The notes: a model not told the origin generated them from the letters alone. DNA of 39,535 nucleotides from an uncultured Eubacteriales bacterium (GCA_902763505.1 CACWSO010000020.1:1-39535), one strand, 5' to 3'. Counted from the stretch's first letter, positions 1 to 7,752 are shown. Numbers and translations: made by a program.

Positions 1-16
1 CTTTAATTGAATTTTG

Positions 17-54
17 AACTTCCGGTTCCCACCATGGAATCGGAAGTTTCTTTT
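17..54 (+). terminator. Terminator-like hairpin ahead of the transposase
   Basis: A 13-nt arm AACTTCCGGTTCC (17-29) pairs with GGAATCGGAAGTT (36-48), 12 Watson-Crick pairs and one G-T, with a 6-nt loop. A T-rich tract follows (TTTCTTTT, 47-54). It would stop transcription entering from the left before it reaches the transposase. The 5' arm also overlaps the proposed left inverted repeat, so it may be an IS end as well as a terminator. Confidence 0.55.
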
Positions 55-83
55 GCGAAACAATATGAGATAATGACGGTGTA

Positions 84-103
84 TCCTCCTGCAGATAGGA
101 GGG
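84..103 (+). promoter_or_regulatory. Hairpin sequestering the transposase ribosome site
   Basis: TCCTCCT (84-90) pairs with AGGAGGG (97-103), six Watson-Crick pairs plus one G-T around a 6-nt loop. The 3' arm is the Shine-Dalgarno sequence three bases before the transposase ATG at 107. A transcript starting upstream of 84 would fold the ribosome site away; one starting inside the hairpin would not. This is a known way for IS elements to avoid activation by read-through transcription. Confidence 0.55.
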
Positions 104-106
104 ACT

Positions 107-1417
107 ATGCCTGAAAAAAGAAAGAAAGGAAAACATCTCACCTGGGAAGACAGACACGAGATCCAGCGGGGTCTGCGGGAGCACCGGACATTTACAGAGA
201 TCGCACTGATCATAGGCTGCTCACCGGATACCGTATCGAAGGAGATCCGCAAACATCGCTATTTCAAACCTGTAAAAATCAATCAGAGATTCTACCAGAA
301 TCGCTGCAAGTACAGGGACAGCTGCCGAAAGCGCAACATATGCGGAAAGAAGGGGGCGCGCAAGTGCAGGATCCCCTGCAGGCAGTGCAATGCCTGTAAT
401 GAGAGGTGTCCGGATTTCGTGGACTATCCCTGTCAGATCGAGAAGAAGCCGCCGTACGTGTGCAATGCATGCAGCAAGTCACGCAGCTGTCTGTTCGACA
501 AGTATCTGTACAATGCAGACTACGCAAACAGGGAGTATCGGGAAGAACTCAGGGAATCCAGGAAAGGGATCGACCTGACGAAGGACGAACTGATCGAACT
601 GGATGAACTGGTCAGCCCGCTGATCCTCAAAGGGCAGCCGATCAGCCATATCTTCGCGGAACATGCGCAGGAGATACCCTGCAGCGAACGGACACTGTAC
701 AATTACATCGAAAAGCAGTATCTCAATGTGCGGAATCTCGATCTACGCAGGAAAGTACGGTACAGGAAGCGGAAACGGAAAGAAGAAACAAAGACAAGCC
801 CGACAAAGAAGATCAATCATCACTACAGGGATTTCCTTCTTGAACTGGAGGGGAACCCCGGCATACGGGTGGTGGAGATGGACACAGTGATCGGGAGCAG
901 AGGCGGGAAAGTGCTGCAAACGATCTACTGGCGTGCAGAGAAACTGATGCTGGCGTTCCTTCTGGATAGCAAGGAACAGAAAGGGACAGCAGGCACCTTT
1001 GATCTTTTGGAAGAACGGCTTGGCCTGGAAGACTTCCGGAGGCTGTTTCCGGTCGTGCTGACAGACAACGGAACGGAATTCGCAGATCCGGACCTGTTAG
1101 AATTCGATGGGGATGGAAACAGAAGAATGAAACTGTTCTACTGTGACCCGCGCCGCTCCGAGCAGAAGGGGCAGATCGAAAAGAACCATGAGTATATCCG
1201 CTATGTCCTGCCGTCAGGGACCTCATTCGATGATCTGACGCAGGAAAAAGTGGATCTGCTGATGAACCACATCAATAACACAGCAAGGCCGAGCCTTCAG
1301 GGCGGGACGCCCGCAAAGCTGGCCTTGCAGCACTTTGGTAATGACACGGCGGAAAAGCTTGGGATCCAGATCATCGATGCAGATGACGTATGTCTCAAGC
1401 CGGTACTGCTGAAGTAG
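107..1417 (+). CDS. IS30 family transposase
   Basis: 436-aa DDE transposase that catalyses movement of the surrounding insertion sequence. The N-terminus has an HTH_38-type helix-turn-helix (about residues 9-52, LTWEDRHEIQRGL to SKEIRKHRY). A Cys-rich insert follows at about 67-130, with many C-x(2-5)-C spacings, likely binding zinc. The RNase H-like core carries Asp259 (EMDTVIGS), Asp320 (LTDNGTEF) and Glu358 (GQIEKNHEY), the expected DDE triad. Length and intact triad suggest an active enzyme. The start is set by AGGAGGG at 97-103; that site lies in a hairpin. No cargo genes are visible. Confidence 0.93.
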   Translation: MPEKRKKGKHLTWEDRHEIQRGLREHRTFTEIALIIGCSPDTVSKEIRKHRYFKPVKINQRFYQNRCKYRDSCRKRNICGKKGARKCRIPCRQCNACNERCPDFVDYPCQIEKKPPYVCNACSKSRSCLFDKYLYNADYANREYREELRESRKGIDLTKDELIELDELVSPLILKGQPISHIFAEHAQEIPCSERTLYNYIEKQYLNVRNLDLRRKVRYRKRKRKEETKTSPTKKINHHYRDFLLELEGNPGIRVVEMDTVIGSRGGKVLQTIYWRAEKLMLAFLLDSKEQKGTAGTFDLLEERLGLEDFRRLFPVVLTDNGTEFADPDLLEFDGDGNRRMKLFYCDPRRSEQKGQIEKNHEYIRYVLPSGTSFDDLTQEKVDLLMNHINNTARPSLQGGTPAKLALQHFGNDTAEKLGIQIIDADDVCLKPVLLK

Positions 1418-1669
1418 AGATTCAGGCAGGAGGATACGAAAAGGATATGTGAAGCACATAAGCCCGAAGTTACTCTTGCAATACCAATTTCGGACTGTCT
1501 TTTCGTATACAAAAAATACCGCTGTATCTGGACCAATTATACGGCAAAAGTGGCCGGAATGGGAAGAAAAACCAGAGAAAAACAGGCAAACCCGAAGTTA
1601 GTCTTGCAAAAACAAGAGGTTCCGGGCAAACCCGAAGTTAGTTTTTCATTCAAATAAATCTATAAAAAT
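1418..1669 (+). repeat. IS right end with three direct repeats
   Basis: Non-coding stretch after the transposase. It holds three same-orientation copies of a roughly 18-bp motif: CCCGAAGTTACTCTTGCA (1463-1480), CCCGAAGTTAGTCTTGCA (1591-1608) and CCCGAAGTTAGTTTTTCA (1631-1648). The last two share the longer core GGCAAACCCGAAGTTAGT at exactly 40 bp spacing (1585 and 1625). They are probably transposase-binding or end sequences. No ORF, RNA gene or promoter is convincing here. Confidence 0.55.
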
Positions 1670-1694
1670 CTCCCCAAATGCGGGGAGTTTTTTT
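1670..1694 (+). terminator. Rho-independent terminator
   Basis: CTCCCC (1670-1675) and GGGGAG (1682-1687) form a 6-bp GC-rich stem with loop AAATGC, followed by seven T. It lies after the IS and may be the terminator of a host gene that stood upstream before insertion. Confidence 0.85.
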
Positions 1695-1699
1695 ATTAT

Positions 1700-1728
1700 T
1701 TGTATCTCTATAGGTGAAAGGGTATTAA
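1700..1728 (+). promoter_or_regulatory. Possible promoter of the surface-protein pair
   Basis: TTGTAT (1700-1705), a 17-bp spacer and TATTAA (1723-1728) lie between the terminator at 1670 and the start at 1756. Each box matches the sigma-A consensus at four of six positions, so this is only a plausible call. Confidence 0.35.
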
Positions 1729-1755
1729 CTGGCAATATAGAGGAGCTGATTCTAA

Positions 1756-2082
1756 ATGAGAAACATAGATGAAAGACTCATAAGGATGCATCAGAGAGCC
1801 TCTGAGATCAAGAGACAGGAGGATATGTCCAGACTTAGAGTTCTGGGCTCCTTATCAGGGGGGCTCTTGGTCTGTCTGGTCGTCGTTTTGCAGCAGCTGC
1901 AGAATCTGCATCACGGAGTCATGATAGATCAGAGCACTGGTTCATCACTGTTGGATGACAGCGTCGGCGGATATGTTCTGGCAGCGATCATCTCATTTTT
2001 CGCAGGCGTCATCATCACAGTAGTCATTTATAAGTACAGAAGCTGGAATGAGAAGAAAGACAAAACGGAGGAGAAAGCATGA
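1756..2082 (+). CDS. Small membrane protein of unknown function
   Basis: 108 aa. A charged N-terminus (1-27) is followed by a hydrophobic segment at about 29-46 (VLGSLSGGLLVCLVVVL), a short loop, a second segment at about 73-92 (VLAAIISFFAGVIITVVIY) and a Lys/Glu-rich tail. This gives two membrane helices with both ends probably in the cytoplasm. I do not recognise a family. GAGGAG about 10 nt before the ATG supports the start. Its stop overlaps the next gene's ATG by four bases (ATGA, 2079-2082), so the two are almost certainly translated together. It may help export or anchor its secreted partner, which is a guess from position only. Confidence 0.75.
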   Translation: MRNIDERLIRMHQRASEIKRQEDMSRLRVLGSLSGGLLVCLVVVLQQLQNLHHGVMIDQSTGSSLLDDSVGGYVLAAIISFFAGVIITVVIYKYRSWNEKKDKTEEKA

Positions 2083-3116
2083 AAAAACAGATTTTAGAGC
2101 AGACAGGAACGAACCTCAAATCAAAACTGGTAGCCATGGTTACGGCCGCAACAATGGTATTCGCAATGGTCCCTCTGGGTGCGGGGGTTGCCTTTGCAGA
2201 TGAAGAAAACGACGAAATACAGGACGCAGTAGTGGCGGAGATGCCGGGTCCGGAAGATGCCGAAGCGGAATTCGTACCGGAGGAAGCTGCACCGGAAGCC
2301 GAGGTGCTTCCGATGCAGGTCGAGGAGCCGCAGGTAGAGGCTGATGCACCGCAGCAGGTGCAGGCTCAGGCTACACTCAAGGATCTGGGCACAATGACAG
2401 TCGATTTGTCAGGTGGTGTGAATAAGATTCTCTTCGACACCGAGAATATATCAATGGAAGCTGGAACAATTTTGTTATTTATGCAGATAGAAAAACTGAT
2501 AACTGGAGTACCGGGTCCTGTGGAGCATCACAGCTATATCAACTTAGATGGAGCAGGCAATGATTATGACTTCGAACTGTACCCGGAGGAAATAGACGGG
2601 ACATCTGCAAGTGATGCATACTTTCTGTGCTTCAAGAAACTGGATACCGCCAACATCAAGGATAGTTATACGGTCCGTATGCCGCAGGCAATGATCGATC
2701 AGTATACGCAAGTAGAAATACCACCGGAAGGGCAGAATGTCACAGGTTTCTACAGCGCCATCATATTCGTCTTCAGCAAACCGGCTGCTGTCGTTCCACA
2801 AAAGGCTGCCAATACGCTGACACTCAAGGCTAAGAAGACCACAACTGTCAAGATCAGATACAAGAGGCTCAAGAAAAGAACACAGGCATTCTATATTTCA
2901 AAGGTCCTGACCGTCAGCAGAGCCCAGGGCAACGTGACATACACAAAGGTATCCGGCAACAAGAAGATCACAGTTTCACCGACAGGTAAAGTCACAGTCA
3001 AGAAAAAACTTAAAAGGGGAACCTATAAAATCAAAGTCAATGTAACCGCTGCAGGAAACACAAGATACAACGCGATGACAAAAACAGTAGTGTTCAAGGT
3101 AAAGGTCAAAAGATAA
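2079..3116 (+). CDS. Secreted protein with C-terminal basic Ig-like repeat domain
   Basis: 345 aa. A long signal peptide (basic start, hydrophobic core, likely cleavage after GVAFA near residue 40) points to export. Residues about 41-95 are rich in Glu, Pro and Ala and probably disordered. A central domain of unknown type spans about 100-230. The C-terminal 100 residues are very basic, with the TLKAKKTTTVKIRYKRLKK, TVSPTGKVTVKKKLKRGTY and KIKVNVTAAGNTRYN pattern common in Ig-like/bacterial surface repeats of Clostridia. The basic tail may bind wall polymers. No LPxTG or lipobox is seen. Four-base overlap with the upstream gene. A terminator follows at 3153. Confidence 0.8.
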   Translation: MKKQILEQTGTNLKSKLVAMVTAATMVFAMVPLGAGVAFADEENDEIQDAVVAEMPGPEDAEAEFVPEEAAPEAEVLPMQVEEPQVEADAPQQVQAQATLKDLGTMTVDLSGGVNKILFDTENISMEAGTILLFMQIEKLITGVPGPVEHHSYINLDGAGNDYDFELYPEEIDGTSASDAYFLCFKKLDTANIKDSYTVRMPQAMIDQYTQVEIPPEGQNVTGFYSAIIFVFSKPAAVVPQKAANTLTLKAKKTTTVKIRYKRLKKRTQAFYISKVLTVSRAQGNVTYTKVSGNKKITVSPTGKVTVKKKLKRGTYKIKVNVTAAGNTRYNAMTKTVVFKVKVKR

Positions 3117-3152
3117 ATACTATTTCACTATCATTCTTTTCCGTTAAGGAGC

Positions 3153-3195
3153 AAGCTGATCCTCACATCACCTCAGAGGATCAGTTTGTTTTTTT
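3153..3195 (+). terminator. Rho-independent terminator
   Basis: AAGCTGATCCTC (3153-3164) pairs with GAGGATCAGTTT (3176-3187), 12 pairs with one G-T, followed by a G and seven T. It ends the surface-protein pair. Confidence 0.9.
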
Positions 3196-3204
3196 GTGCT
3201 TTTG

Positions 3205-3234
3205 TTGCAAAGAAGGTCTGTTAGAAGATATAAT
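3205..3234 (+). promoter_or_regulatory. Promoter of the C39-like lipoprotein gene
   Basis: TTGCAA (3205-3210), an 18-bp spacer and a perfect TATAAT (3229-3234). Transcription would begin near 3241, so the upstream in-frame ATG at 3237 would not be in the mRNA, which supports the start at 3306. Confidence 0.65.
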
Positions 3235-3305
3235 TTATGTATATAGTGGGTAGAATAATAGGTGCTGCTTTTGCAGTGGATATGGATGTAGAAGGGAGGC
3301 TGTTA

Positions 3306-5408
3306 ATGAAAAAGACGATTGCGATTCTTTTATCACTGATGACCATCTGCGTGTTCTCCTTCACGGGGTGCGGCGGAGAACAGGAAGCGGCGGAGCCGGA
3401 AGGTCCTACGCTCGGCCAGGTTGAAGCGGATCCGGATGGAACATTAATGCCGTTTGCGCTTACATTGGGAATCACAGATGACGGCACACTGAACTTCACA
3501 GAGCTGGATGAAACAGCGGCGTGTGAGGAGTGGAATGCTGATAGCGAGGAATTCGAGCAGGCGAAACTGAACAACAAGACCGTCAAAGGCAACTTCGTAA
3601 GACTCATTGATGAGGATGGAAACGAGAAGGCAGACAAGGTCCAGGTTGTTGATTTTGCAGACGCCGAAGGTTACTGGGATTCGTCCATGCCATGGGCGGA
3701 AGGTTCAGGAACAGAAGTAGAACCGGCTGTTGATGATGAAACCGGACTGGAAGTATACGGCGATGAATCGACCATTCCGTACGGTGAAAGACTGCTGTCC
3801 GGCTTCGGTATCGGTGACTACTCCGGAGCTGATGACTTCGAGAACGATGAGAACATCACGTACTGGACGGATATCGATTTCTACAATACAGTATCAGGAA
3901 ATACATTGACCATTCTTCCGCATTACGGAACCTATCTGCAACCAAACGGCTGGTCATGCGGATGCTGCTCAGCGCTCTGCGCACTTGACTGGTACGGCAT
4001 GAGAAACGGACTCAATGATGTGGATCTGGGCATGCTCAGAGAGACTTGTCAGCTGGAAGTTGGAACAGATGCTGAGTATCTGCAGAATGCATTTGAGAAT
4101 CTTGCCGAGCTTGGAATCACAGGCGGCTGGACATTCATTTCATCCAACAGTGACCCCGATAAACTGTCAGATCCGAAGTGGGTACAGAAACAGCTGAAAC
4201 AGGGACATCCGATCATGGTAGAGTGGAATCCGTACGGATGGCACTGGCAGACGATCATCGGATATGACAATATGGGTACAGAAGATACGCTGGATGATGT
4301 TTGCATCATGATGGATTCCTATGATACGACAGACCAGGATAACAACGGATACTATATCGAGTCTTATGAGAGACTCATCTACGGAACCTGCACATCTTTC
4401 TATGATGACAAAGAAGGATTCAAGGAAGTAGGCACAGTATCCTCACCGCAGTTCCTGGTTGCTATTCCGGATGAATGGGAATACAAGATGGAAAAGGGCG
4501 AAGGAATTGTCCCTGACGAATCCAACAAGGGCGTGTTTACAGATGACAACAAGATGTCTTACGGCAAGACAGCAGAAGACATCCAGACATACTACAAAGA
4601 GGCTACGGAGATGGATCCTGAAGAAGAAGGAGCCCTCCCGGTTGGCGAAAACGGACTTGGAGGTGCTGCGGAAGAAGGATACGAGAGATCCGGTGACCAC
4701 GATAATTCGCCATACTACAAGTTCATCGACTGCTACAACCTGAAGGATACCGAAACGCTGCATGTACTTGAGAACTTCCAGACGCTGCAGCAGGCATCCG
4801 AATACAGCTGCGGCTGTGCTTCGGCAGCGATGGTTACAAACTGGTTCGGCAAGAACGAAGGTGAAACAGACATGTCCCTCATGCACGCCAGACAGGACGG
4901 CGAGCTTGGCGCAACCTATCTCGACGGCATGGAAGATATCTTCAACTACATGAACGATACTTACAATCAGGATTGGGTATGGGTCAGCACCAAGGATCTG
5001 AAGAATCCTGACGGTGAACTGGATTCTGAAGGAGAAGAAAACTACATCGGCGACTACTGCCTGCAGGCAGGAACGCTGGAAGAGTGGCCGGGTCTGATTC
5101 CTTATCTGCTGGATAACGATATCCCAATGATGGTCGGCTGGGATGAATGGGGCGGCCACTGGCAGGTTGTCATCGGATACGACGACATGGGCACCAAGGA
5201 AAAGACAGAAGATGACGTGCTCATTCTGGCAGATCCGTATGACACCACCGACCACAACCAGGACGGATATGTGATCGAAGGATTCGAGAGACTCGTATAC
5301 GGATTCTACTCAAGCTTTGATGATACTTACAGACACAATTACTTCATGGCAGCATTCCCTGCAGAAGGACATGAGGAAGTCATTGAAGCACTGGGTATTG
5401 AACAGTAG
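3306..5408 (+). CDS. Lipoprotein with two tandem C39-like peptidase domains
   Basis: 700 aa from the ATG at 3306, chosen because GGGAGG precedes it and it starts a proper lipoprotein signal (MKKTIAILLSLMTICVFSFTGC, lipobox FTGC, lipidated Cys near 22). Two papain-fold C39-like domains follow. Domain 1 has Cys218 (WSCGCCSA), His313 (WHWQTIIGYD) and Asp in DSYDTTD. Domain 2 has Cys502 (YSCGCASA), His618 (GHWQVVIGYD) and DPYDTTD. Both have a complete Cys/His/Asp set, so both may be active cysteine peptidases or amidases outside the cell. An acidic linker joins them. No peptide-export ABC gene is adjacent, so a bacteriocin-maturation role is unlikely. Own promoter and terminator make it a single-gene unit. 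The substrate is unknown. Confidence 0.85.
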   Translation: MKKTIAILLSLMTICVFSFTGCGGEQEAAEPEGPTLGQVEADPDGTLMPFALTLGITDDGTLNFTELDETAACEEWNADSEEFEQAKLNNKTVKGNFVRLIDEDGNEKADKVQVVDFADAEGYWDSSMPWAEGSGTEVEPAVDDETGLEVYGDESTIPYGERLLSGFGIGDYSGADDFENDENITYWTDIDFYNTVSGNTLTILPHYGTYLQPNGWSCGCCSALCALDWYGMRNGLNDVDLGMLRETCQLEVGTDAEYLQNAFENLAELGITGGWTFISSNSDPDKLSDPKWVQKQLKQGHPIMVEWNPYGWHWQTIIGYDNMGTEDTLDDVCIMMDSYDTTDQDNNGYYIESYERLIYGTCTSFYDDKEGFKEVGTVSSPQFLVAIPDEWEYKMEKGEGIVPDESNKGVFTDDNKMSYGKTAEDIQTYYKEATEMDPEEEGALPVGENGLGGAAEEGYERSGDHDNSPYYKFIDCYNLKDTETLHVLENFQTLQQASEYSCGCASAAMVTNWFGKNEGETDMSLMHARQDGELGATYLDGMEDIFNYMNDTYNQDWVWVSTKDLKNPDGELDSEGEENYIGDYCLQAGTLEEWPGLIPYLLDNDIPMMVGWDEWGGHWQVVIGYDDMGTKEKTEDDVLILADPYDTTDHNQDGYVIEGFERLVYGFYSSFDDTYRHNYFMAAFPAEGHEEVIEALGIEQ

Positions 5409-5454
5409 ACGATCAACAATTGATTTGTTACTGAACAGAAAACACGAGACATTG

Positions 5455-5488
5455 GAAACCGGCAATTCAATTTGCCGGTTTCTTTTTT
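5455..5488 (+). terminator. Rho-independent terminator
   Basis: GAAACCGGCAA (5455-5465) and TTGCCGGTTTC (5472-5482) form a perfect 11-bp stem, followed by six T. Confidence 0.93.
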
Positions 5489-5521
5489 GCTGCGAGAGTC
5501 GCAAAATGCGGTGCTGTATAT

Positions 5522-5527
5522 TATAAT
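5522..5527 (+). promoter_or_regulatory. -10 element of mtaB, near-leaderless
   Basis: Perfect TATAAT ends nine bases before the mtaB ATG (5537). Transcription would start around 5534, leaving about three leader bases and no room for a ribosome site; none is visible. The -35 region (TCGCAA, 5499-5504, 17-bp spacer) is weak. Confidence 0.5.
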
Positions 5528-5536
5528 GATTGCATT

Positions 5537-7000
5537 ATGAAAGTAGCATTTCACACACTTGGATGCAAAGTAAATCAATATGAGTCGGAAGCGATGGCGC
5601 AGATGTTCCGCAGTCGAGGTTGGGAAACTGTGGATGAGCGTGAGTTCGCAGATGTTTACGTGATCAATACGTGTACGGTGACAGCAATCGCGGACAAGAA
5701 GTCGCGCCAGTACATCCGCCGGATGAAGAGGGTCAACCCGGACAGTATCATCGCAGTGACTGGATGTTATGCCCAAATCAGTCCGGATGAGGTCAAGGCG
5801 ATCAAAGGCGTAGATATCGTCACGGGAACGAATGAGAAGAGCACGCTGATTGATTACATTGAAAAACTTACTGCGGAACGCACGCACGCAGATGAACCGT
5901 TCACCGCGATTCACCCATATGATGAACTCGGCGTATTTGACGAGATGGGCAGAGTGACCAGTACGGAGAACCGAACCCGTGCTTACATCAAGGTCCAGGA
6001 AGGGTGCAATCGGTTCTGTTCCTATTGCGTCATCCCATATGCCAGAGGACCGGTCAGGAGCAGGGCGTTGGAAGATATTGTGGAAGAGGCAAAGGCGCTC
6101 ATCGCTGCCGGCTACAAGGAACTGGTTCTGACAGGTATCAATACCGCCATGTACGGCATGGAAGGCCGCGACCTTTATGCGACGAAAGCAGATGCCACAG
6201 AAGACGGAGCACCGGGTGCAAAGGCAATAGCCGGAGCACCGGCCCCAACCGATGCAGAAGAAGGCATATACGGCATTGAGGAAGCGATTGCGGCGGTGAA
6301 CGCGCTGTCGGGTGAGTTTAGAATCCGACTCAGTTCGCTGGAACCTGCCGTCGTCAATGCGGATTATGTGAAGAGACTGTTCCGATACGATAAGCTATGC
6401 CATCACCTGCATATGTCAGCCCAGAGCGGCAGCGATAAAGTGCTCAAATCTATGAACAGGCCCTATGACCGGAACCACTACGTGGAAATGGTGGAAGCGC
6501 TGTACAAGTTTGACCCGTGCTACGGAATCTCGACGGATATCATCGTCGGTTTCCCTGGCGAGAAAGATAGAGATTTCGAAGACAGCTGCAGCCTGGTCAG
6601 AGAGTGCAGCTTTTGCAAAACCCACATCTTCAGGTACTCTAAGAGACCGAAGACGAAGGCAGCAATGATGAAGGAACAGGTCTCTCCGCAGGTCAAGCAG
6701 AAGAGGAGTGATGAGCTTCAGAAAGTCAGCAGCGAGGCTGCAAAGGTATTTTTTGAGCGAAATATTGCAGCAGCGGAAGTCGGAAGAACAGAGACAGTTC
6801 TGTTCGAAGAAATCGTGTCCGCCAACGAGGAAGGATCCGGCATTATGAGAGGGGATCAGCTGCTCACCGGCTATACCGGGAATTACATCAGGGTGTACGT
6901 ACCCGCAAGAGGCGCCGGCGAAGAGAAACTCGGCTCATTCGCCAAAGTGAGACTCGATGCAGTTTTTCAGGACGGAATCGCCGCAAGTGTGGTACAATAA
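5537..7000 (+). CDS. mtaB: tRNA t6A37 methylthiotransferase MtaB
   Basis: 487-aa radical SAM enzyme that converts t6A to ms2t6A at position 37 of ANN-decoding tRNAs. Domain order is typical: an N-terminal MTTase domain with its cluster cysteines (TLGCKVNQYESE with Cys10, then NTCTV and TGCYAQ), a radical SAM domain with Cys157, Cys161 and Cys164 (CNRFCSYC), and a C-terminal TRAM-like region from about 425. GCKVNQYESE and YGISTDIIVGFPGE are family hallmarks. It carries an extra Ala/Gly/Pro-rich stretch at about residues 213-250, inside the radical SAM domain, that usual MtaB proteins of about 440-450 aa lack. No ribosome site precedes the start, so translation may be leaderless. Confidence 0.93.
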   Translation: MKVAFHTLGCKVNQYESEAMAQMFRSRGWETVDEREFADVYVINTCTVTAIADKKSRQYIRRMKRVNPDSIIAVTGCYAQISPDEVKAIKGVDIVTGTNEKSTLIDYIEKLTAERTHADEPFTAIHPYDELGVFDEMGRVTSTENRTRAYIKVQEGCNRFCSYCVIPYARGPVRSRALEDIVEEAKALIAAGYKELVLTGINTAMYGMEGRDLYATKADATEDGAPGAKAIAGAPAPTDAEEGIYGIEEAIAAVNALSGEFRIRLSSLEPAVVNADYVKRLFRYDKLCHHLHMSAQSGSDKVLKSMNRPYDRNHYVEMVEALYKFDPCYGISTDIIVGFPGEKDRDFEDSCSLVRECSFCKTHIFRYSKRPKTKAAMMKEQVSPQVKQKRSDELQKVSSEAAKVFFERNIAAAEVGRTETVLFEEIVSANEEGSGIMRGDQLLTGYTGNYIRVYVPARGAGEEKLGSFAKVRLDAVFQDGIAASVVQ

Positions 7001-7080
7001 CCGTGCAACGACATTGCACAATGATTTAGAATCATTATTTTCATAGAGATACTTTTTTCATAAAGATAAGGAGAAATACT

Positions 7081-7422
7081 ATGAGCGATTGTTTATTCTG
7101 CAAGATCAGAGATGGCGAGATACCATCCAACAAGGTTTATGAAGATGATAAGGTGCTCTGCTTCCACGATGTGGATCCGCAGGCTCCTGTTCACTGCCTG
7201 CTCATTCCAAAGAAGCACATCGCATCTATCGATGATGTGACAGAGGAAGATGCGGATATCCTGGCATATATGATGCTGAAAATCAAGGATATCGCAGCGC
7301 AGCTTGAACTGGAGAACGGATACAGAGTCGTCATCAACTGCGGTGAGGACGGACTGCAGACCGTGCAGCATCTGCATCTGCACATCCTCGGCAAGAGAAA
7401 ACTGACTTGGCCTCCAGGCTGA
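7081..7422 (+). CDS. HIT family (HinT-like) nucleotide-binding protein
   Basis: 113 aa. Small cytoplasmic hydrolase of the histidine triad superfamily, usually acting on AMP-lysine or other nucleoside phosphoramidates. The N-terminus CLFCKIRDGEIPS has the two Cys of the zinc-containing HinT subgroup. The catalytic triad is seen in QHLHLHILGKR near residues 97-101 (H-x-H-x-H). Length is typical of HinT. AAGGAG eight bases before the ATG fixes the start. An AT-rich hairpin (7020-7036) separates it from mtaB. Confidence 0.93.
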   Translation: MSDCLFCKIRDGEIPSNKVYEDDKVLCFHDVDPQAPVHCLLIPKKHIASIDDVTEEDADILAYMMLKIKDIAAQLELENGYRVVINCGEDGLQTVQHLHLHILGKRKLTWPPG

Positions 7423-7456
7423 TGAAAAGAAGACTCCGAGCTTACGAAAATATGTC

Positions 7457-7485
7457 TTGCATTGCAGGCTCAGTGATTGTATAAT
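7457..7485 (+). promoter_or_regulatory. Promoter of rpsU
   Basis: TTGCAT (7457-7462), a 17-bp spacer and a perfect TATAAT (7480-7485). The leader (about 80 nt) contains CCTTTGTC (7513-7520) and GACAAGG (7526-7532), which can pair with one bulge; whether this has a control role is unknown. Confidence 0.7.
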
Positions 7486-7572
7486 AACTGACGTTGCAGG
7501 ATGACCTTTGTCATTACGACAAGGACCGTTTTCAAGACGAAAAACTAAAAAAGTCAAGGAGGTGAAACGGGA

Positions 7573-7752
7573 ATGGCACAGGTAATCGTAAGAGAAAATG
7601 AAAGCTTAGAAAGTGCTCTGAAGAGATTCAAGAGATCATGCGCTAGAGACGGCGTCATGGCAGAAGTCAGAAAAAGAGAGCATTACGAAAAGCCAAGCGT
7701 AAAGAGAAAGAAAAAATCTGAAGCTGCTAGAAAAAAGGCTAAGAAGTACTAA
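7573..7752 (+). CDS. rpsU: 30S ribosomal protein S21
   Basis: 59 aa, very basic. The translation starts [20 protein letters not shown] and continues [20 protein letters not shown], the standard S21 sequence, ending in a Lys/Arg-rich tail ([16 protein letters not shown]). S21 sits on the 30S platform near the anti-Shine-Dalgarno end of 16S rRNA and helps initiation. AAGGAGGTGA (7557-7566) is a near-perfect ribosome site. A stem-loop with a short T tract lies between it and the yqeY-like gene, a pair that is conserved in Firmicutes. Confidence 0.97.
   Translation: MAQVIVRENESLESALKRFKRSCARDGVMAEVRKREHYEKPSVKRKKKSEAARKKAKKY

Larger units (their letters stand above)
1..1650 (+). mobile_element. 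IS30-family insertion sequence (approximate limits)
   Basis: One transposase gene (107-1417) flanked by non-coding ends. Imperfect inverted ends can be proposed: AACTTCCGGTTCCC at 17-30 resembles the reverse complement of GGGCAAACCCGAAGTT at 1624-1639. The right end carries three copies of a CCCGAAGTTA(C/G)T motif (1463, 1591, 1631), and a related CGGAAGTTTCTTTTGC lies at 41-56 on the left. IS30 elements normally have one transposase and inverted repeats of about 20-30 bp. The exact ends and target duplication could not be fixed, and the left end may lie outside the window. Confidence 0.6.

Noticed and set aside
1728-1737. AACTGGCAAT before the small membrane protein, similar to the arcB repeats
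   Set aside because: Only one copy, last base differs, and no second half-site; probably chance.
3237-3305. Upstream ATG start adding 23 residues to the C39-like lipoprotein
   Set aside because: It would sit upstream of the likely transcription start and destroy the lipoprotein signal; the ATG at 3306 has a good ribosome site.
4443-5255. 270-aa open frame on the minus strand opposite the C39-like lipoprotein
   Set aside because: Shadow of a gene with clear catalytic motifs; no ribosome site or recognisable domain.
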